From Bacillus sp. UNC438CL73TsuS30 (GTDB lineage: Bacteria; Bacillota; Bacilli; Bacillales; Cytobacillaceae), in NCBI RefSeq assembly GCF_000482325.1, contig NZ_AXVA01000023.1, positions 25,630-89,629 on the forward strand: DNA of 64,000 nt. The letters run 5' to 3'. The notes below the pieces were generated by a model that saw nothing but the letters and a program-made list of their open reading frames with translations, had not been told where the DNA came from and did no database searches. Shown one piece after another: positions 45,189 to 55,855 of this stretch. A program made the position numbers and the translations under genes. Numbering within the stretch: the stretch's first letter is position 1; each line of letters begins with the position of its first letter.

Positions 45189-45942
45189 GTGAGACCACTT
45201 CCTTTGCCAAATCTAAATATACTTCGGCACCACGGGATCTAGCATCATAAGTGATAATGGGTTCTCCGTGGCTTGGCGCTTCACTTAGACGTACATTTCT
45301 TGGAATAATCGTTTTATAGACCTTGTCCTGAAAATACTTCTTCACTTCTTCAATTACTTGTATCCCCAGATTTGTGCGGGCATCCAGCATCGTTAATAAA
45401 ACACCTTCAATTTTTAAATCCTGATTTAAGTGCTTTTGAACAAGCCTAACGGTATTTAAAAGTTGGCTTAGCCCTTCCAATGCATAATACTCACACTGCA
45501 CGGGAATTAACACTGCGTCAGAGGCTGTTAAGGCATTAATGGTCAGTAATCCGAGGGATGGCGGACAATCAATAATAATATAGTCAAATTGATCCTTTAC
45601 CTCACCAAGAGCACGTTTTAGTCTGACTTCGCGTGAAATGGTTGGTACTAACTCAATTTCCGCACCCGCGAGTTGAATGGTTGCTGGTACAGCATATAAA
45701 TTTTCAACAGACGATGGCTTTATGACATTCTTCACTTCAACGTCATCGACTAAAACATCATATATACACTGCTCTACTTCTGCCTTTTCAATTCCGATAC
45801 CGCTTGTTGCATTTCCTTGCGGGTCAATGTCTACTAAAAGTACTCTTTTCCCTATGTATGCTAAGCAGGCGCCTAGGTTGACAGAGGTAGTCGTTTTGCC
45901 GACTCCGCCTTTTTGATTCGCGATTGCAATAACTTTGCCCAC
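45181..45942 (-). CDS. soj: Chromosome-partitioning ATPase ParA (Soj)
   Basis: A 253-residue deviant-Walker ATPase: [18 protein letters not shown] (10-27), DIDPQGNAT and [11 protein letters not shown]. It controls origin segregation and, through DnaA, the start of replication. It overlaps spo0J by 8 bases. Confidence 0.98.
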   Translation of the reverse strand: MGKVIAIANQKGGVGKTTTSVNLGACLAYIGKRVLLVDIDPQGNATSGIGIEKAEVEQCIYDVLVDDVEVKNVIKPSSVENLYAVPATIQLAGAEIELVPTISREVRLKRALGEVKDQFDYIIIDCPPSLGLLTINALTASDAVLIPVQCEYYALEGLSQLLNTVRLVQKHLNQDLKIEGVLLTMLDARTNLGIQVIEEVKKYFQDKVYKTIIPRNVRLSEAPSHGEPIITYDARSRGAEVYLDLAKEVVSHG

Positions 45943-46163
45943 AATGTCACCTACCCTTTTTCCTAAATTCTTACTTATATTCTATCAAATATTCATCTAT
46001 TAAACTGTTATTTTACCATTACAAAGAAAATGGCCATTAGTCATTTAAAAACAAAATGACCATGGTAACTATTTTATCACGAAATAGATTTGTTTTTGTT
46101 TTTTTTCGAAAAATATTCATGCGAAGGATTATTTCAAAAAATACCATTATCATCCACAATTAT

Positions 46164-46195
46164 AAAAAAGGACCAAACAATTATTGTTTGGTCCA
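46164..46195 (-). terminator. Terminator of noc
   Basis: GGACCAAACAAT / ATTGTTTGGTCC perfect stem with six T on the minus strand. The 267-base gap to soj (45943-46209) otherwise shows only a small hairpin at about 46037-46060. Confidence 0.88.
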
Positions 46196-46209
46196 GCTGT
46201 TCATTTATT

Positions 46210-47085
46210 CTATTTTTTCTTCGGAATTCGAATGGTGAATTGGTAGAATTCATCAAACTCTTCTTCCTCCGCATTAAGATCTATTCCACTATCTGAAACC
46301 ATCGATAACGATTGCCTAATTGTATTCACAGCAATTCGCATATCCTTACTGAAGGCTTTCCTTTTTGGTTTAGGTTTTGGATTTTTTTGCTCAAGCAGTT
46401 TAACAACCCGGTCCTCGGTTTGCTTTACATTTAAATTTTTCTCCATTATTTCTTGTAGAAGCAAGACCTGTTTCTCAGGATCCTTCAAAGGGATCAGCGC
46501 ACGGGCATGACGCTCCGTTATAACCTTATTTAATAATGCCTCCTGAATCTCCTGTGGCAACTTGAGCAGCCGAAGCTTGTTCGCTACGGTCGATTGCCCT
46601 TTCCCAAGACGCTGTGCAAGAGCCTCTTGGGTTAAATTATGAAGCTCCAGCAGTTTGCCATATGCAATCGCTTCTTCAATTGGTGACAGTTCTTCCCGTT
46701 GCAGATTCTCGATTAAGGCAACAGAAGCTGTTTCAGTATCCGACATATTCTTAACAATCGCCGGAACCTCATCCCATCCTAGCTTTTTCATAGCACGCCA
46801 GCGCCGCTCACCGGCAATAATTTCGTACCGATCTTTGTCAAATTGTCTTACAACAATTGGCTGGATGATTCCATGAATATGAATGGTTCGTGACAATTCC
46901 TCAATTTTTTCATCATCAAAAACCGTCCGGGGCTGGAAACGATTTGGAAAGATATTGTCAATTGGAATCTTCTTAATTTCTTCATTTCTTTCAATTTCGA
47001 GTTCTTTCTCAAGTTCTTTCTCAAGTTCTAGGTCTTGTTCTCCCTTTTCGCCAAGACCAAAAAAGCGTGTAAACGAATGCCTCAT
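46210..47085 (-). CDS. noc: Nucleoid occlusion protein
   Basis: A 291-residue ParB paralog that binds its own sites and the membrane to keep the division septum off the nucleoid. The first residues [15 protein letters not shown] form the amphipathic membrane-targeting helix of B. subtilis Noc, confirming the ATG at 47085. The ParB-like CTP site [12 protein letters not shown] and the helix-turn-helix [24 protein letters not shown] are intact. An acidic repeat stretch ([12 protein letters not shown]) follows the N-terminus. Confidence 0.97.
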   Translation of the reverse strand: MRHSFTRFFGLGEKGEQDLELEKELEKELEIERNEEIKKIPIDNIFPNRFQPRTVFDDEKIEELSRTIHIHGIIQPIVVRQFDKDRYEIIAGERRWRAMKKLGWDEVPAIVKNMSDTETASVALIENLQREELSPIEEAIAYGKLLELHNLTQEALAQRLGKGQSTVANKLRLLKLPQEIQEALLNKVITERHARALIPLKDPEKQVLLLQEIMEKNLNVKQTEDRVVKLLEQKNPKPKPKRKAFSKDMRIAVNTIRQSLSMVSDSGIDLNAEEEEFDEFYQFTIRIPKKK

Positions 47086-47192
47086 CCCCAACACCACCTT
47101 TACGAAACTCCCTATTATTTATTCTCTATTCAAATAATATCTTCCTGCCACTAAAGGGTATTTTTCAAAAATTGATTCTGTTCCATTTCTTA

Positions 47193-47909
47193 TTACTCAA
47201 TCGGCATTTTACCAGGGGTACCTGGCTTACGCGGGTATTTCCTTGGTGTTTGTTTCTCTTTCTTAATAATTAAAATATTCCGTTCACTTTCTTCAATTGG
47301 TAATGTAAATGTAAACACTTTTTCCAATTTTCCACCAAGGGTTGTAATGGCCTTTTGGCTTGCTACTAATTCATCCTTTGCATGTGCAGCCTTCATTGCG
47401 ATAAAATGGCCACCCACTTTCACAAGCGGCAAACATAGCTCGCTTAAAACAGACATTCTGGCAACTGCTCTTGCCGTAACAACATCAAACGATTCCCGAT
47501 AATTTGGATTCACTCCAAATGTTTCGGCGCGGTCATGGATAAATTGGACATTTTCCAATTTAAGTACACTTGCCAAATGGTTTAAAAATGAGATTCGTTT
47601 GTTGAGTGAATCAACAATAGTGATCTCTATTTGCGGAAAAGCAATTTTTAAAGGAATGCTCGGAAATCCAGCACCCGCCCCGACATCACATAGATGAAGC
47701 GGTTTTGTAAAGTCATAATAAAAGCCCGCAGTTATGGAGTCGTAAAAATGTTTTAAATACACATCGGCTTTATCCGTGATGGCTGTCAAATTCATTTTTT
47801 CGTTCCACTCAACAAGGGTTTCGTAATATATTTCAAATTGCTCCAACTGCCTTGAGGAAAGGGTAATTCCCTTTTCCCCCAGCATGGATTCAAATTGTTC
47901 AACATTCAT
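47193..47909 (-). CDS. rsmG: 16S rRNA (guanine527-N7)-methyltransferase
   Basis: A 238-residue SAM-dependent methyltransferase (GidB) that modifies G527 of 16S rRNA. SAM-binding motif [17 protein letters not shown] (about 70-86) and the [11 protein letters not shown] block are intact. The C-terminus ends in a basic [21 protein letters not shown] tail. It follows mnmG with a 49-base gap that carries a repeat remnant. Confidence 0.97.
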   Translation of the reverse strand: MNVEQFESMLGEKGITLSSRQLEQFEIYYETLVEWNEKMNLTAITDKADVYLKHFYDSITAGFYYDFTKPLHLCDVGAGAGFPSIPLKIAFPQIEITIVDSLNKRISFLNHLASVLKLENVQFIHDRAETFGVNPNYRESFDVVTARAVARMSVLSELCLPLVKVGGHFIAMKAAHAKDELVASQKAITTLGGKLEKVFTFTLPIEESERNILIIKKEKQTPRKYPRKPGTPGKMPIE

Positions 47910-47925
47910 GTAAATATTCCTCGCT

Positions 47926-47957
47926 GTCTAGCTCCAGCGCCAAGGCGCTTCCGCATT
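47926..47957. repeat. Remnant of a GC-rich Bacillus intergenic repeat
   Basis: CTGTCTAGCTCCAGCGCC followed by AAGGCGCTTCC. From memory this opening is shared by a dispersed intergenic repeat of Bacillus genomes; here only a shortened copy with a GCGC(C)AAGGCGC hairpin remains between mnmG and rsmG. Confidence 0.5.
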
Positions 47958-47958
47958 T

Positions 47959-49845
47959 CTAATTTGATACCCTAGCGATTCTGCCCTGTTCTAAATAAAC
48001 AAGCAGAATGGAAATATCAGCAGGGTTTACCCCGGAAATTCTTGATGCTTGGGCAATCGATAACGGTTTAATTTTTTTCAATTTTTGTCTCGCCTCTGTT
48101 GCCAATCCGTTAATCGCATCATAATCAATATTTTCAGGAATTTTCTTGTTCTCCATTTTCTTTAAGCGGTCAACCTGCTGAAGTGATTTTTCAATATAGC
48201 CCTCATATTTAATTTGGATTTCAACTTGTTCTTTAATTTCAGTATCCAAAGTAACATCACTAGGATTTAGACCCTCAATATGTTCATAGGACATTTCGGG
48301 ACGTTTTAATAGGTCAGATGCACGAATACCATCTTTTAGTTCACTGCCGCCCTGGCTTTTAATTAAATCCTGAACTTCTTTCGAAGGTTTGATGATGGAT
48401 GACCATAATCGTTTCTTTTCAAGTTCAATTGCTTCCCTTTTAGCTAAAAATTGCTGATATCGTTCCTCACGGATTAGTCCAATTTCATGGCCGAATTCCG
48501 TTAACCTCAAGTCAGCATTATCGTGTCGTAAAAGAAGACGGTATTCTGCCCGTGATGTAAGCAGGCGATATGGTTCATTTGTCCCCTTGGTAATGAGATC
48601 ATCAATTAAAACACCAATATACGCATCCGAGCGGCTTAACACTAATTGCTCCCGGCCTAACGCATTGAGTCCGGCATTAATTCCTGCCATGAGTCCTTGA
48701 CCAGCTGCTTCTTCATACCCAGAAGTCCCATTAATTTGGCCAGCCGTGTAAAGATTTTTGACAATCTTTGTTTCGAGCGTCGGCCAAAGCTGTGTTGGTA
48801 CAATGGCATCATATTCGATGGCATAACCTGAGCGCATCATTTGAACATTTTCAAGACCAGGTATGGTTTTTAAGATTTGTTGTTGGACATCTTCCGGCAG
48901 ACTAGTTGATAATCCCTGGACATATACTTCTTGTGTATTTCTTCCTTCCGGCTCCAGAAAAATTTGATGGCGCGGTTTGTCATTAAAGCGAACGACCTTA
49001 TCCTCAATGGATGGGCAATAACGCGGTCCTGTCCCCTTAATCATTCCAGAATACATCGGTGAGCGATGGAGATTCTGGTCGATTAATTGGTGGGTTTGTT
49101 CATTCGTATATGTTAACCAGCATGGAAGCTGGTCGGTAATGTATTGGGTTGTTTCATATGAAAAAGCTCGAGGTTGTTCGTCCCCAGGTTGAATCTCTGT
49201 TTTGTTGTAATCAATCGTATGGCTGTTAACCCTTGGCGGTGTCCCCGTTTTAAAACGAACAAGTTCAAAGCCAAGCTCTTCTAGATGCTCTGATAACTTA
49301 ACAGCAGGCTGCTGGTTGTTTGGACCACTTGAATACTTTAATTCACCAAGGATGATTTCGCCGCGAAGGTAGGTACCAGTCGTAATGACCACTGTTTTCG
49401 CACGGTAAGTTGCACCTGTTTTCGTAACGGCGCCAACAACAACACCGTCTTCGACAACCAGACGTTCAACCATTCCCTGTAAAAGAGTTAAATTCGATTC
49501 ATTTTCAAGCGTGTTTTTCATTTCATGTTGATAGGCAAATTTATCAGCCTGTGCCCTGAGTGCCCTTACGGCAGGACCTTTCCCTGTATTCAACATCCTC
49601 ATTTGAATATAGGTTTTATCAATATTTTTACCCATTTCCCCGCCAAGTGCATCGATTTCACGCACCACAATCCCTTTTGCTGGTCCGCCAACAGAAGGAT
49701 TGCATGGCATGAAGGCCACCATATCGAGATTAATGGTAATCATTAATGTTTTTGCGCCAAGCCGTGCAGCCGCAAGGCCGGCCTCACAGCCCGCATGACC
49801 TGCACCGACGACAATGACGTCGTAACTTCCTGCTTCGTATTGCAT
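47959..49845 (-). CDS. mnmG: tRNA uridine-5-carboxymethylaminomethyl modification enzyme
   Basis: A 628-residue FAD protein (GidA), same length as in B. subtilis. The FAD-binding [21 protein letters not shown], the NAD-side TGTYLRGEI and the KTGTPPRV block with the catalytic Cys region are intact. With MnmE it installs the (c)mnm5 group on U34 of several tRNAs. I chose the ATG at 49845, 9 bases after GGAGG; an in-frame start five codons upstream is within the site. Confidence 0.97.
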   Translation of the reverse strand: MQYEAGSYDVIVVGAGHAGCEAGLAAARLGAKTLMITINLDMVAFMPCNPSVGGPAKGIVVREIDALGGEMGKNIDKTYIQMRMLNTGKGPAVRALRAQADKFAYQHEMKNTLENESNLTLLQGMVERLVVEDGVVVGAVTKTGATYRAKTVVITTGTYLRGEIILGELKYSSGPNNQQPAVKLSEHLEELGFELVRFKTGTPPRVNSHTIDYNKTEIQPGDEQPRAFSYETTQYITDQLPCWLTYTNEQTHQLIDQNLHRSPMYSGMIKGTGPRYCPSIEDKVVRFNDKPRHQIFLEPEGRNTQEVYVQGLSTSLPEDVQQQILKTIPGLENVQMMRSGYAIEYDAIVPTQLWPTLETKIVKNLYTAGQINGTSGYEEAAGQGLMAGINAGLNALGREQLVLSRSDAYIGVLIDDLITKGTNEPYRLLTSRAEYRLLLRHDNADLRLTEFGHEIGLIREERYQQFLAKREAIELEKKRLWSSIIKPSKEVQDLIKSQGGSELKDGIRASDLLKRPEMSYEHIEGLNPSDVTLDTEIKEQVEIQIKYEGYIEKSLQQVDRLKKMENKKIPENIDYDAINGLATEARQKLKKIKPLSIAQASRISGVNPADISILLVYLEQGRIARVSN

Positions 49846-49902
49846 TAAAAGTTCCTCCAATTTCCGAATATCTCGGAATGTAAAAAAGTTTATTTCTAAT
49901 TT

Positions 49903-51288
49903 TTATTTCCCTAAACAGAACTGTGAAAATAGCTGATCAATTAGGCTTTCATGGACACTATCGCCAATGACTTCCCCAAGCAGTTCCCAGACCCTTGTTA
50001 AATCAATCTGAACGATATCAATCGGAGTCCCCAACTCGACTCCGTCAATAGCTTCCTCTATCGAATGTAATGCCTGATTCAATAAAGCGATATGACGGCT
50101 GTTTGAAACATAAGTCATATCCCCTGCTTCAATAGAGCCGGCAAAAAATAATGAGGAGATAGCCTCTTCCAATTGGTCAACCCCGCGGTCTTCAAGAATA
50201 GAAGTTGTCACGAGCCTATGGCTAGCAGTCAGATCCTTAACCCGATCCAAATCAATTTTCTGCGGAAGGTCAGTTTTGTTAACAATGACAATCACATCCA
50301 TATCTTCAACGGCCTTAAATAGATTTTCATCCTCCATTGTTAACTCATCAGAATAATTTAAAACGAGCAAGATTAAATCGGCCTCTCGTAAAACTTGTCG
50401 GGAACGTTCAACCCCAATCCGTTCAACAATATCTTCAGTCTCTCTGATTCCCGCAGTATCTAAAAGTCTTAATGGTACACCTCTTACGTTGACATATTCT
50501 TCAATGACATCACGAGTTGTCCCTGGGATATCCGTAACAATTGCTTTATTTTCGTGAACCAAACTATTTAATAACGAAGATTTCCCTACGTTTGGGCGGC
50601 CAACAATAACTGTTGATAGGCCTTCACGTAAAATTTTCCCCTGCTGAGAGGTTTGCAAAAGCTTCTTAATTTCTTCCCGTACATAAGCCGCTTTTTCCTT
50701 CAGCATTTTATGAGTCATTTCCTCGACATCATCGTATTCAGGATAATCAATATTCACTTCCACATGGGCAAGTATTTCTAAAATTTCTTGGCGTAAACCG
50801 CGAATCAATCGCGACAATCTTCCTTCCATTTGCCCTAATGCAACGTTCATCGCTCGATCCGTTTTTGCCCGAATTAAATCCATAACTGCTTCTGCCTGCG
50901 ATAAATCAATGCGCCCATTTAAGAAGGCCCGCTTTGTAAATTCACCCGGTTCAGCAAGCCGTGCTCCATTATTTAATATAAGCTGCAACACACGGTTAAC
51001 AGAAACGATTCCACCGTGGCAATTAATTTCAACTACATCCTCTTTTGTAAAGGTTTTTGGCCCCTTCATAAGTGAAACCATTACTTCTTCCACCACTTGT
51101 CCATTTTTCGGATCAATTAGATGGCCATAATGAATCGTATGGGAAGCCATATCAATCAGCCTTTTCCCGCTGATACTTTTAAAAACCTTATCAGCAATTT
51201 TAAAGGCATCATCACCACTTAATCGTACAATTGCGATTGCACCCTCACCCATCGGTGTCGAAATCGCCGCAATCGTATCAAACTCCAT
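49903..51288 (-). CDS. mnmE: tRNA modification GTPase MnmE
   Basis: A 461-residue enzyme: tetrahydrofolate-binding N-domain (about 1-118), helical domain, and GTPase with G1 [13 protein letters not shown]3 DTAGIRET and NKTD. It ends in the catalytic CLGK. The ATG at 51288 has GAGAGGTG upstream and agrees with homologs. The 212-base gap before it holds DnaA boxes. Confidence 0.97.
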   Translation of the reverse strand: MEFDTIAAISTPMGEGAIAIVRLSGDDAFKIADKVFKSISGKRLIDMASHTIHYGHLIDPKNGQVVEEVMVSLMKGPKTFTKEDVVEINCHGGIVSVNRVLQLILNNGARLAEPGEFTKRAFLNGRIDLSQAEAVMDLIRAKTDRAMNVALGQMEGRLSRLIRGLRQEILEILAHVEVNIDYPEYDDVEEMTHKMLKEKAAYVREEIKKLLQTSQQGKILREGLSTVIVGRPNVGKSSLLNSLVHENKAIVTDIPGTTRDVIEEYVNVRGVPLRLLDTAGIRETEDIVERIGVERSRQVLREADLILLVLNYSDELTMEDENLFKAVEDMDVIVIVNKTDLPQKIDLDRVKDLTASHRLVTTSILEDRGVDQLEEAISSLFFAGSIEAGDMTYVSNSRHIALLNQALHSIEEAIDGVELGTPIDIVQIDLTRVWELLGEVIGDSVHESLIDQLFSQFCLGK

Positions 51289-51393
51289 TGTATTCACCTC
51301 TCTTACTTGCAAAAAATAATCTATAGAAGAAATAATATTTTGCTCCAAATTAATAGAATATCACATCAGTTTCAGTTAAAAAAGCAATCAGGA

Positions 51394-51447
51394 TTATCCA
51401 CAACGACAGTTATTATCTTATATTTTAACTTATCCACATGTGAATAA
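51394..51447. promoter_or_regulatory. DnaA boxes upstream of mnmE
   Basis: Two perfect TTATCCACA (51394, 51430) and an inverted TTATTCACA (51439, abutting the second) within 54 bases, about 3 kb left of oriC. Confidence 0.7.
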
Positions 51448-51520
51448 CAATAAAACAAACATTTTCATAAAAAAAGTTACGCACAGGATTTTTAAAATAG
51501 AAAATAGGAATAAGAGAATA

Positions 51521-51561
51521 AAAAAAGGCACTTTATCGATTTGATAAAGTGCCTTTTTTTT
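51521..51561 (-). terminator. Terminator of the rnpA-yidC-jag operon
   Basis: AAAAAAAGGCACTTTATC / GATAAAGTGCCTTTTTTT stem around AAATC; perfect. It overlaps the jag stop. Confidence 0.9.
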
Positions 51562-52180
51562 ACTTAGATGGAGTAATAACAATGTATCGATGTGGTTCAG
51601 ATCCATCTGAAAATGTCTTAACCCGTTTATTTTCAGATAATGCAGAATGAATAACTTTGCGTTCATAGGATGGCATCGGCTCCAAGGCCACGTCTTTCCC
51701 CGTTTTTACGGCCTTTTGAGCAAGACGATGAGCTAATTGAATCAACGTCTCATTCCTGCGGTTTCGGTAGTCTTCAGCATCCAAAATAACGGTCAAATAT
51801 CGATTGGACGAACGATTGATGACAAGCTGAGTCAAATACTGCAAGGAATTTAAGGTTTGTCCTCTTTTTCCGATTAATAAAGCAATCTTTTCCCCTGTTA
51901 AAACAAAATTAACTTGTTTTCCTTCGCGTTTTATTTCAATTTCAACCGGTGCTCCCATTTGTTCACTGATGCTTTTCAGGAAATTTTGGGCTTCCTCAAT
52001 TGGATCAATGATTACGGTAACCTTTACCACTGCTGGGCGTGAACCAAAAATACCAAAGATCCCTTTTTTCCCCTCATCAATAATGTCGATTTCTGTGCGG
52101 TCCTTCGTTGTTTGTAATTGAGCTAAAGCTGATTCTACTGCTTCTTCGACATTTTGTCCTGTAGCAGTTACCTGTTTCAC
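51560..52180 (-). CDS. jag: Jag/KhpB RNA-binding protein
   Basis: A 206-residue protein with a Jag-N domain (about 1-50), a KH domain with [18 protein letters not shown] (about 107-124) and a C-terminal R3H domain ([11 protein letters not shown] ... [16 protein letters not shown]). It partners KhpA in RNA binding and wall or division control. It overlaps the yidC stop by 4 bases. Confidence 0.96.
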   Translation of the reverse strand: MKQVTATGQNVEEAVESALAQLQTTKDRTEIDIIDEGKKGIFGIFGSRPAVVKVTVIIDPIEEAQNFLKSISEQMGAPVEIEIKREGKQVNFVLTGEKIALLIGKRGQTLNSLQYLTQLVINRSSNRYLTVILDAEDYRNRRNETLIQLAHRLAQKAVKTGKDVALEPMPSYERKVIHSALSENKRVKTFSDGSEPHRYIVITPSK

Positions 52181-52953
52181 TTCTTTGCTCCCCCCGCATT
52201 GCCCGTGGATTGTGCCTTAAGTTCCGGGCCTTTTATAAAATAGGTCTGAACAATCATAAAAATATTTCCGACTACCCAGTACAACGAAAGTGCAGCTGGA
52301 AAGTTAAATGCAAAAATGACAATCATAATCGGCATCATCCAAACCATCATCGCCATTTGTGGATTTTGGTTTTCTGTACCGGCCATCATCATTTTTTGCT
52401 GGATAAACGTCGTAATCCCTGCAACGATCGGTAAAATATAATAAGGATCCTTTTCTCCCAAGTCAAACCATAAAAAACTATCCTGAGCGATTTCCCTTGT
52501 TCTCGAGATTGCATGGTAAAAACCAATTAAAATCGGCATTTGAATGATTAATGGAAAACAACCGGCCATTGGGTTTACACCGTTTTTTTGGAAAAGTGCC
52601 ATTGTTTCCTGCTGTAATTTTTGTTGTGTCTTTTGATCTTTAGAGCTGTATTTTTTTCTAAGTTCCGTTAACTGCGGTTGAAGTGCCTGCATCGCCTTCG
52701 AGCTTCTTGTCTGCTTAATCATAAGCGGCAAAATAACCAGGCGGATGAGGATGGTAACAACAATAATCGATAATCCAAAGCTTCCGCCAAGCAAATGGGC
52801 AACTTCTTTAATAAACCAAGATAATGGATATACAATGTATTGATTCCAAAATCCCGTACTTTCTGATGTGATCGGCTGCTTAATCTGACTGCATCCCGTT
52901 AAGAACAGGAATAAAGAAAGCATCCCCGACAAAAGTAATATTCTTTTTTTCAA
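52177..52953 (-). CDS. yidC: Membrane protein insertase YidC/SpoIIIJ
   Basis: A 258-residue YidC1 (SpoIIIJ). Lipobox LFLTGCSQ (Cys 21), then five membrane helices with the cavity Arg in IRLVILPLM and the [18 protein letters not shown] block. It inserts membrane proteins and, in B. subtilis, is needed for sigma-G activation in spores. Second gene after rnpA, 146 bases downstream. Confidence 0.96.
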   Translation of the reverse strand: MKKRILLLSGMLSLFLFLTGCSQIKQPITSESTGFWNQYIVYPLSWFIKEVAHLLGGSFGLSIIVVTILIRLVILPLMIKQTRSSKAMQALQPQLTELRKKYSSKDQKTQQKLQQETMALFQKNGVNPMAGCFPLIIQMPILIGFYHAISRTREIAQDSFLWFDLGEKDPYYILPIVAGITTFIQQKMMMAGTENQNPQMAMMVWMMPIMIVIFAFNFPAALSLYWVVGNIFMIVQTYFIKGPELKAQSTGNAGGAKK

Positions 52954-53099
52954 CCAAATTTTCCTCCTTGTCCAAGATATAAATATTTAATTTAAAAATG
53001 TTATTTATGTATATTTTTACTTATAAGTATTTTACCATTTTCCTGTATAAAATGTCTTATTACAAAGTAAATAAGGGAAATACTCACTTTTATGTCCTT

Positions 53100-53444
53100 T
53101 TAACGTTTCTTTAAAACCTTGCCCACCTTTAAAACATGCGTTAAGCTCTTTTTTACTTCAAAGAAGTCCATTTCTGCTGCAGGCTTTCTCGCGATAATGA
53201 TGTAATCATTTTCTGCATGGAGCTGATCCTTTAATTCAAAAATTGCCTGTCGAATATATCGTTTTATTTGGTTTCTGGTAACGGCATTTCCAATTTTTTT
53301 GCTGACTGACAAGCCAATTCGAAAATTTTCCTGCCCCTCTTTTTTTAATGAGTAGACAACAAATTGTCGATTTGCAAAGGAAAACCCCTTTTGAAAGGCT
53401 TCTTGAAACTCTTTATTTTTTTTGACCCTTAATTCTTTCTTCAT
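53100..53444 (-). CDS. rnpA: Ribonuclease P protein component
   Basis: A 114-residue basic protein that binds the RNase P RNA for 5' processing of tRNA. The RNR motif region [17 protein letters not shown] (about 50-66) and [12 protein letters not shown] are clear. The ATG at 53444 follows GAGGGTG; a TTG one codon upstream is less likely. It follows rpmH, with a hairpin in between. Confidence 0.96.
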   Translation of the reverse strand: MKKELRVKKNKEFQEAFQKGFSFANRQFVVYSLKKEGQENFRIGLSVSKKIGNAVTRNQIKRYIRQAIFELKDQLHAENDYIIIARKPAAEMDFFEVKKSLTHVLKVGKVLKKR

Positions 53445-53495
53445 CAAAACACCCTCAGTCTGAATAGTCTCAGTAATATTTTTCCCCTTAAATTA

Positions 53496-53528
53496 GAAAA
53501 AAGACCACTGAGACGTTTCAGTGGTCTA
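53496..53528 (-). terminator. Hairpin terminator between rpmH and rnpA
   Basis: AGACCACTGA / TCAGTGGTCT stem and six T on the minus strand, overlapping the rpmH stop. It should reduce rnpA expression relative to rpmH. Confidence 0.82.
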
Positions 53529-53660
53529 AGCTGATAATACTTTTCTTCCTTTTAGACGACGGCGAGCAAGAACTTTACGTCCGTTTGCTGAGCTCATACG
53601 ACTGCGGAAACCGTGAACTTTACTATGCTTACGTTTATTTGGTTGATATGTTCTTTTCAT
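53526..53660 (-). CDS. rpmH: 50S ribosomal protein L34
   Basis: A 44-residue protein, [18 protein letters not shown] to GRKVLSA, identical in plan to bacterial L34. It has a GGAGGTGTC site 6 bases before the ATG. It marks the left edge of oriC. Confidence 0.99.
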   Translation of the reverse strand: MKRTYQPNKRKHSKVHGFRSRMSSANGRKVLARRRLKGRKVLSA

Positions 53661-53718
53661 TATATGACACCTCCCTGAGGAATAGCTATCAAGTTTAATG
53701 CCTTTGACAGTCCTATTT

Positions 53719-53748
53719 ATTATAAAGAGGTCTACATAAGATTGTCAA
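53719..53748 (-). promoter_or_regulatory. Strong promoter of rpmH
   Basis: Perfect TTGACA and TATAAT with an 18-base spacer on the minus strand. Confidence 0.88.
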
Positions 53749-53855
53749 CCACCCTCCAGCTATTGTTCCTTATTTCCAATTTTTTATCATACATGATTTT
53801 GCCGTTTTTTTTAAAAACTAAAGTCAAGGGATCAGATTATCCTCACATTTTAGCT

Positions 53856-54130
53856 TGTGGATAAGTAATCGACATATTTTTTGCACCTTTCACAAGTTAT
53901 CGACAGTTTTTTCACAAAGCCAATTCTTGTGGACAATTTTTACCCACAGGACACACCTCTTGTGGATAAACTGCGAAAAAGCATTGCACCTCTTGCTATT
54001 ATTTGATATTATATTTGTGTTTTCACTCTGAATAACTTTGTCCTAATTTATCGTTATCCACAATTTGTGGATATCTTGTGGATAGGTTGTTCAAGTGTAC
54101 TGCAGAAACTTGTCCACAGGAAGTGGATAT
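53856..54130. other. oriC part 1: DnaA-box cluster between rpmH and dnaA
   Basis: About ten DnaA boxes: perfect TTATCCACA (either strand) at 53856, 53961 and 54054; one-mismatch forms at 53897, 53928, 53940, 54066, 54077 and 54110. They surround the dnaA promoter, so DnaA can repress its own gene. This corresponds to incAB of the bipartite Bacillus origin. The 651-base gap (53661-54311) holds no other gene. Confidence 0.92.
53984..54012 (+). promoter_or_regulatory. Promoter of dnaA
   Basis: TTGCAC and TATTAT with a 17-base spacer, embedded between DnaA boxes. It would give a leader of about 290 bases. Confidence 0.75.
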
Positions 54131-54311
54131 TGTCGAAACTCCACTTTATTTCCTTATTATATATTTTTCCACAACCACTGTTTCGTATATTTATAAATTA
54201 ATAGATTGTACAGCTTGTATAACTTGGTTTTTCACGGAACTTTCGGGGCTAGACTTTATTATCTAAAGTGAAGTTACACGATTTATCATTTTGAAAAGGA
54301 GGGGAAACTCG

Positions 54312-55658
54312 TTGGAAAATATTGCGGATCTTTGGAATGCAGCGCTGGCTAATATAGAGAAAAAAATCAGCAAGCCTAGCTTTGATACGTGGCTAAAGTC
54401 GACAAAGGCTCATTCCCTACAAGGAAATCTCCTTGTAATCACAGCACCGAATGAATTTGCGCGTGATTGGCTCGAGGAGCGCTATTCCCAGTTAATCGCA
54501 GGTATTCTCTATGAAATTACTGGAGAAGAGCTAACTGTGAAATTTATTATTCCGCATAATCAAAATGAGGAAGAAATGGATGTACCAGCGCCTCCAAAAA
54601 AGGCAAAAAAAGAAGAAGATCAAAATGACTTTCCGCAAAACATCTTAAATCCTAAGTACCTTTTTGATACGTTCGTAATCGGTTCAGGTAACCGTTTTGC
54701 TCATGCAGCATCGCTCGCTGTAGCTGAAGCACCGGCAAAGGCCTATAATCCTTTATTTATATACGGTGGAGTAGGATTGGGTAAAACCCACTTAATGCAT
54801 GCAATTGGCCATTATGTATTGGATCATAATCCATCGGCAAAAGTCGTTTATTTATCATCAGAAAAATTTACAAATGAATTTATTAACTCAATTCGTGACA
54901 ATAAAGCTGAAAGCTTTCGAAATAAATATCGAAATGTTGATGTCCTGCTAATAGATGATATTCAGTTTTTGGCCGGAAAAGAATCAACCCAAGAGGAATT
55001 CTTCCATACTTTTAATGCTCTTCACGAGGAAAGCAAACAAATTATTATTTCAAGTGACCGTCCGCCAAGAGAAATTCCAACCTTGGAAGACCGTCTGCGT
55101 TCACGTTTTGAATGGGGGCTCATTACCGATATTACACCGCCTGATCTCGAGACAAGGATTGCCATCCTTCGCAAGAAGGCAAAAGCAGAAGGATTGGACA
55201 TTCCGAATGAGGTGATGCTTTACATCGCCAATCAAATTGATTCAAACATCCGTGAACTTGAAGGTGCGCTTATTCGGGTTGTCGCTTATTCATCATTAAT
55301 TAATAAGGATATCAATGCAGACTTAGCTGCAGAGGCATTGAAGGACATCATTCCAAGCTCAAAACCGAAGGTGGTTACCATTCTTGATATACAAAGAGTT
55401 GTCGGTGAACAGTTTGGCGTTAAGTTGGAGGATTTCAAAGCAAAAAAACGGACAAAGTCTGTTGCTTTCCCGAGGCAAATTGCGATGTATTTATCACGGG
55501 AATTAACGGACCACTCCCTCCCAAAAATAGGAGAAGAGTTTGGCGGCAGAGATCATACTACCGTCATCCATGCCCATGAGAAAATTTCTAAAATGCTGCA
55601 GAGTGATTCACAGCTGCAAAAGCAAATGAAAGAATTAAATGAACTGTTAAAGGTTTAA
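54312..55658 (+). CDS. dnaA: Chromosomal replication initiator DnaA
   Basis: A 448-residue AAA+ initiator: domain I (about 1-85), linker, ATPase with [15 protein letters not shown] (about 150-164) and [12 protein letters not shown], and DNA-binding domain IV with [15 protein letters not shown]. The start is the TTG at 54312, 9 bases after AAAGGAGG, giving MENIADLW as in homologs; an ATG at 54291 lies before the site. It binds the boxes of both oriC parts and unwinds the dnaA-dnaN gap. Confidence 0.99.
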   Translation: MENIADLWNAALANIEKKISKPSFDTWLKSTKAHSLQGNLLVITAPNEFARDWLEERYSQLIAGILYEITGEELTVKFIIPHNQNEEEMDVPAPPKKAKKEEDQNDFPQNILNPKYLFDTFVIGSGNRFAHAASLAVAEAPAKAYNPLFIYGGVGLGKTHLMHAIGHYVLDHNPSAKVVYLSSEKFTNEFINSIRDNKAESFRNKYRNVDVLLIDDIQFLAGKESTQEEFFHTFNALHEESKQIIISSDRPPREIPTLEDRLRSRFEWGLITDITPPDLETRIAILRKKAKAEGLDIPNEVMLYIANQIDSNIRELEGALIRVVAYSSLINKDINADLAAEALKDIIPSSKPKVVTILDIQRVVGEQFGVKLEDFKAKKRTKSVAFPRQIAMYLSRELTDHSLPKIGEEFGGRDHTTVIHAHEKISKMLQSDSQLQKQMKELNELLKV

Positions 55659-55674
55659 ATTACTCGGTTAATAA

Positions 55675-55815
55675 TGTGAATAACTTTTACCCATTCATGC
55701 ACAGTCTGTCCACATGTGGATAGGCTGTGTTTCCTTTGATAAAATAGGGTTATCCACATATCAACAGGCCCTACTAGTACTTCTACTATTTTTTTAAAAA
55801 ATATTATTATATGTT
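55675..55815. other. oriC part 2: DnaA boxes, DnaA-trios and unwinding element
   Basis: Boxes at 55675 (TTATTCACA inverted), 55706/55715 (facing pair CTGTCCACA/TGTGGATAG) and 55750 (perfect TTATCCACA). Next comes CTACTAGTACTTCTACTA (55772-55789), a run of DnaA-trio triplets, and then a pure A/T stretch to about 55810, the likely opening site. The order box, trio, AT-rich fits the Bacillus basal unwinding system. Confidence 0.9.
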
Positions 55816-55855
55816 ATCGTCATTAAAAATATGCTTAATCGGAGGAATTTCTAAA

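Noticed and set aside
46037..46060. Small hairpin GTCATTT/AAATGAC between soj and noc
   Set aside because: AT-rich, weak, no T-run and near the promoter region of soj; not enough to call an element.
49153..49168. Third parS-like sequence TGTTTCATATGAAAAA in mnmG
   Set aside because: The central CACGTG is lost and the right arm differs; too far from the Spo0J target.
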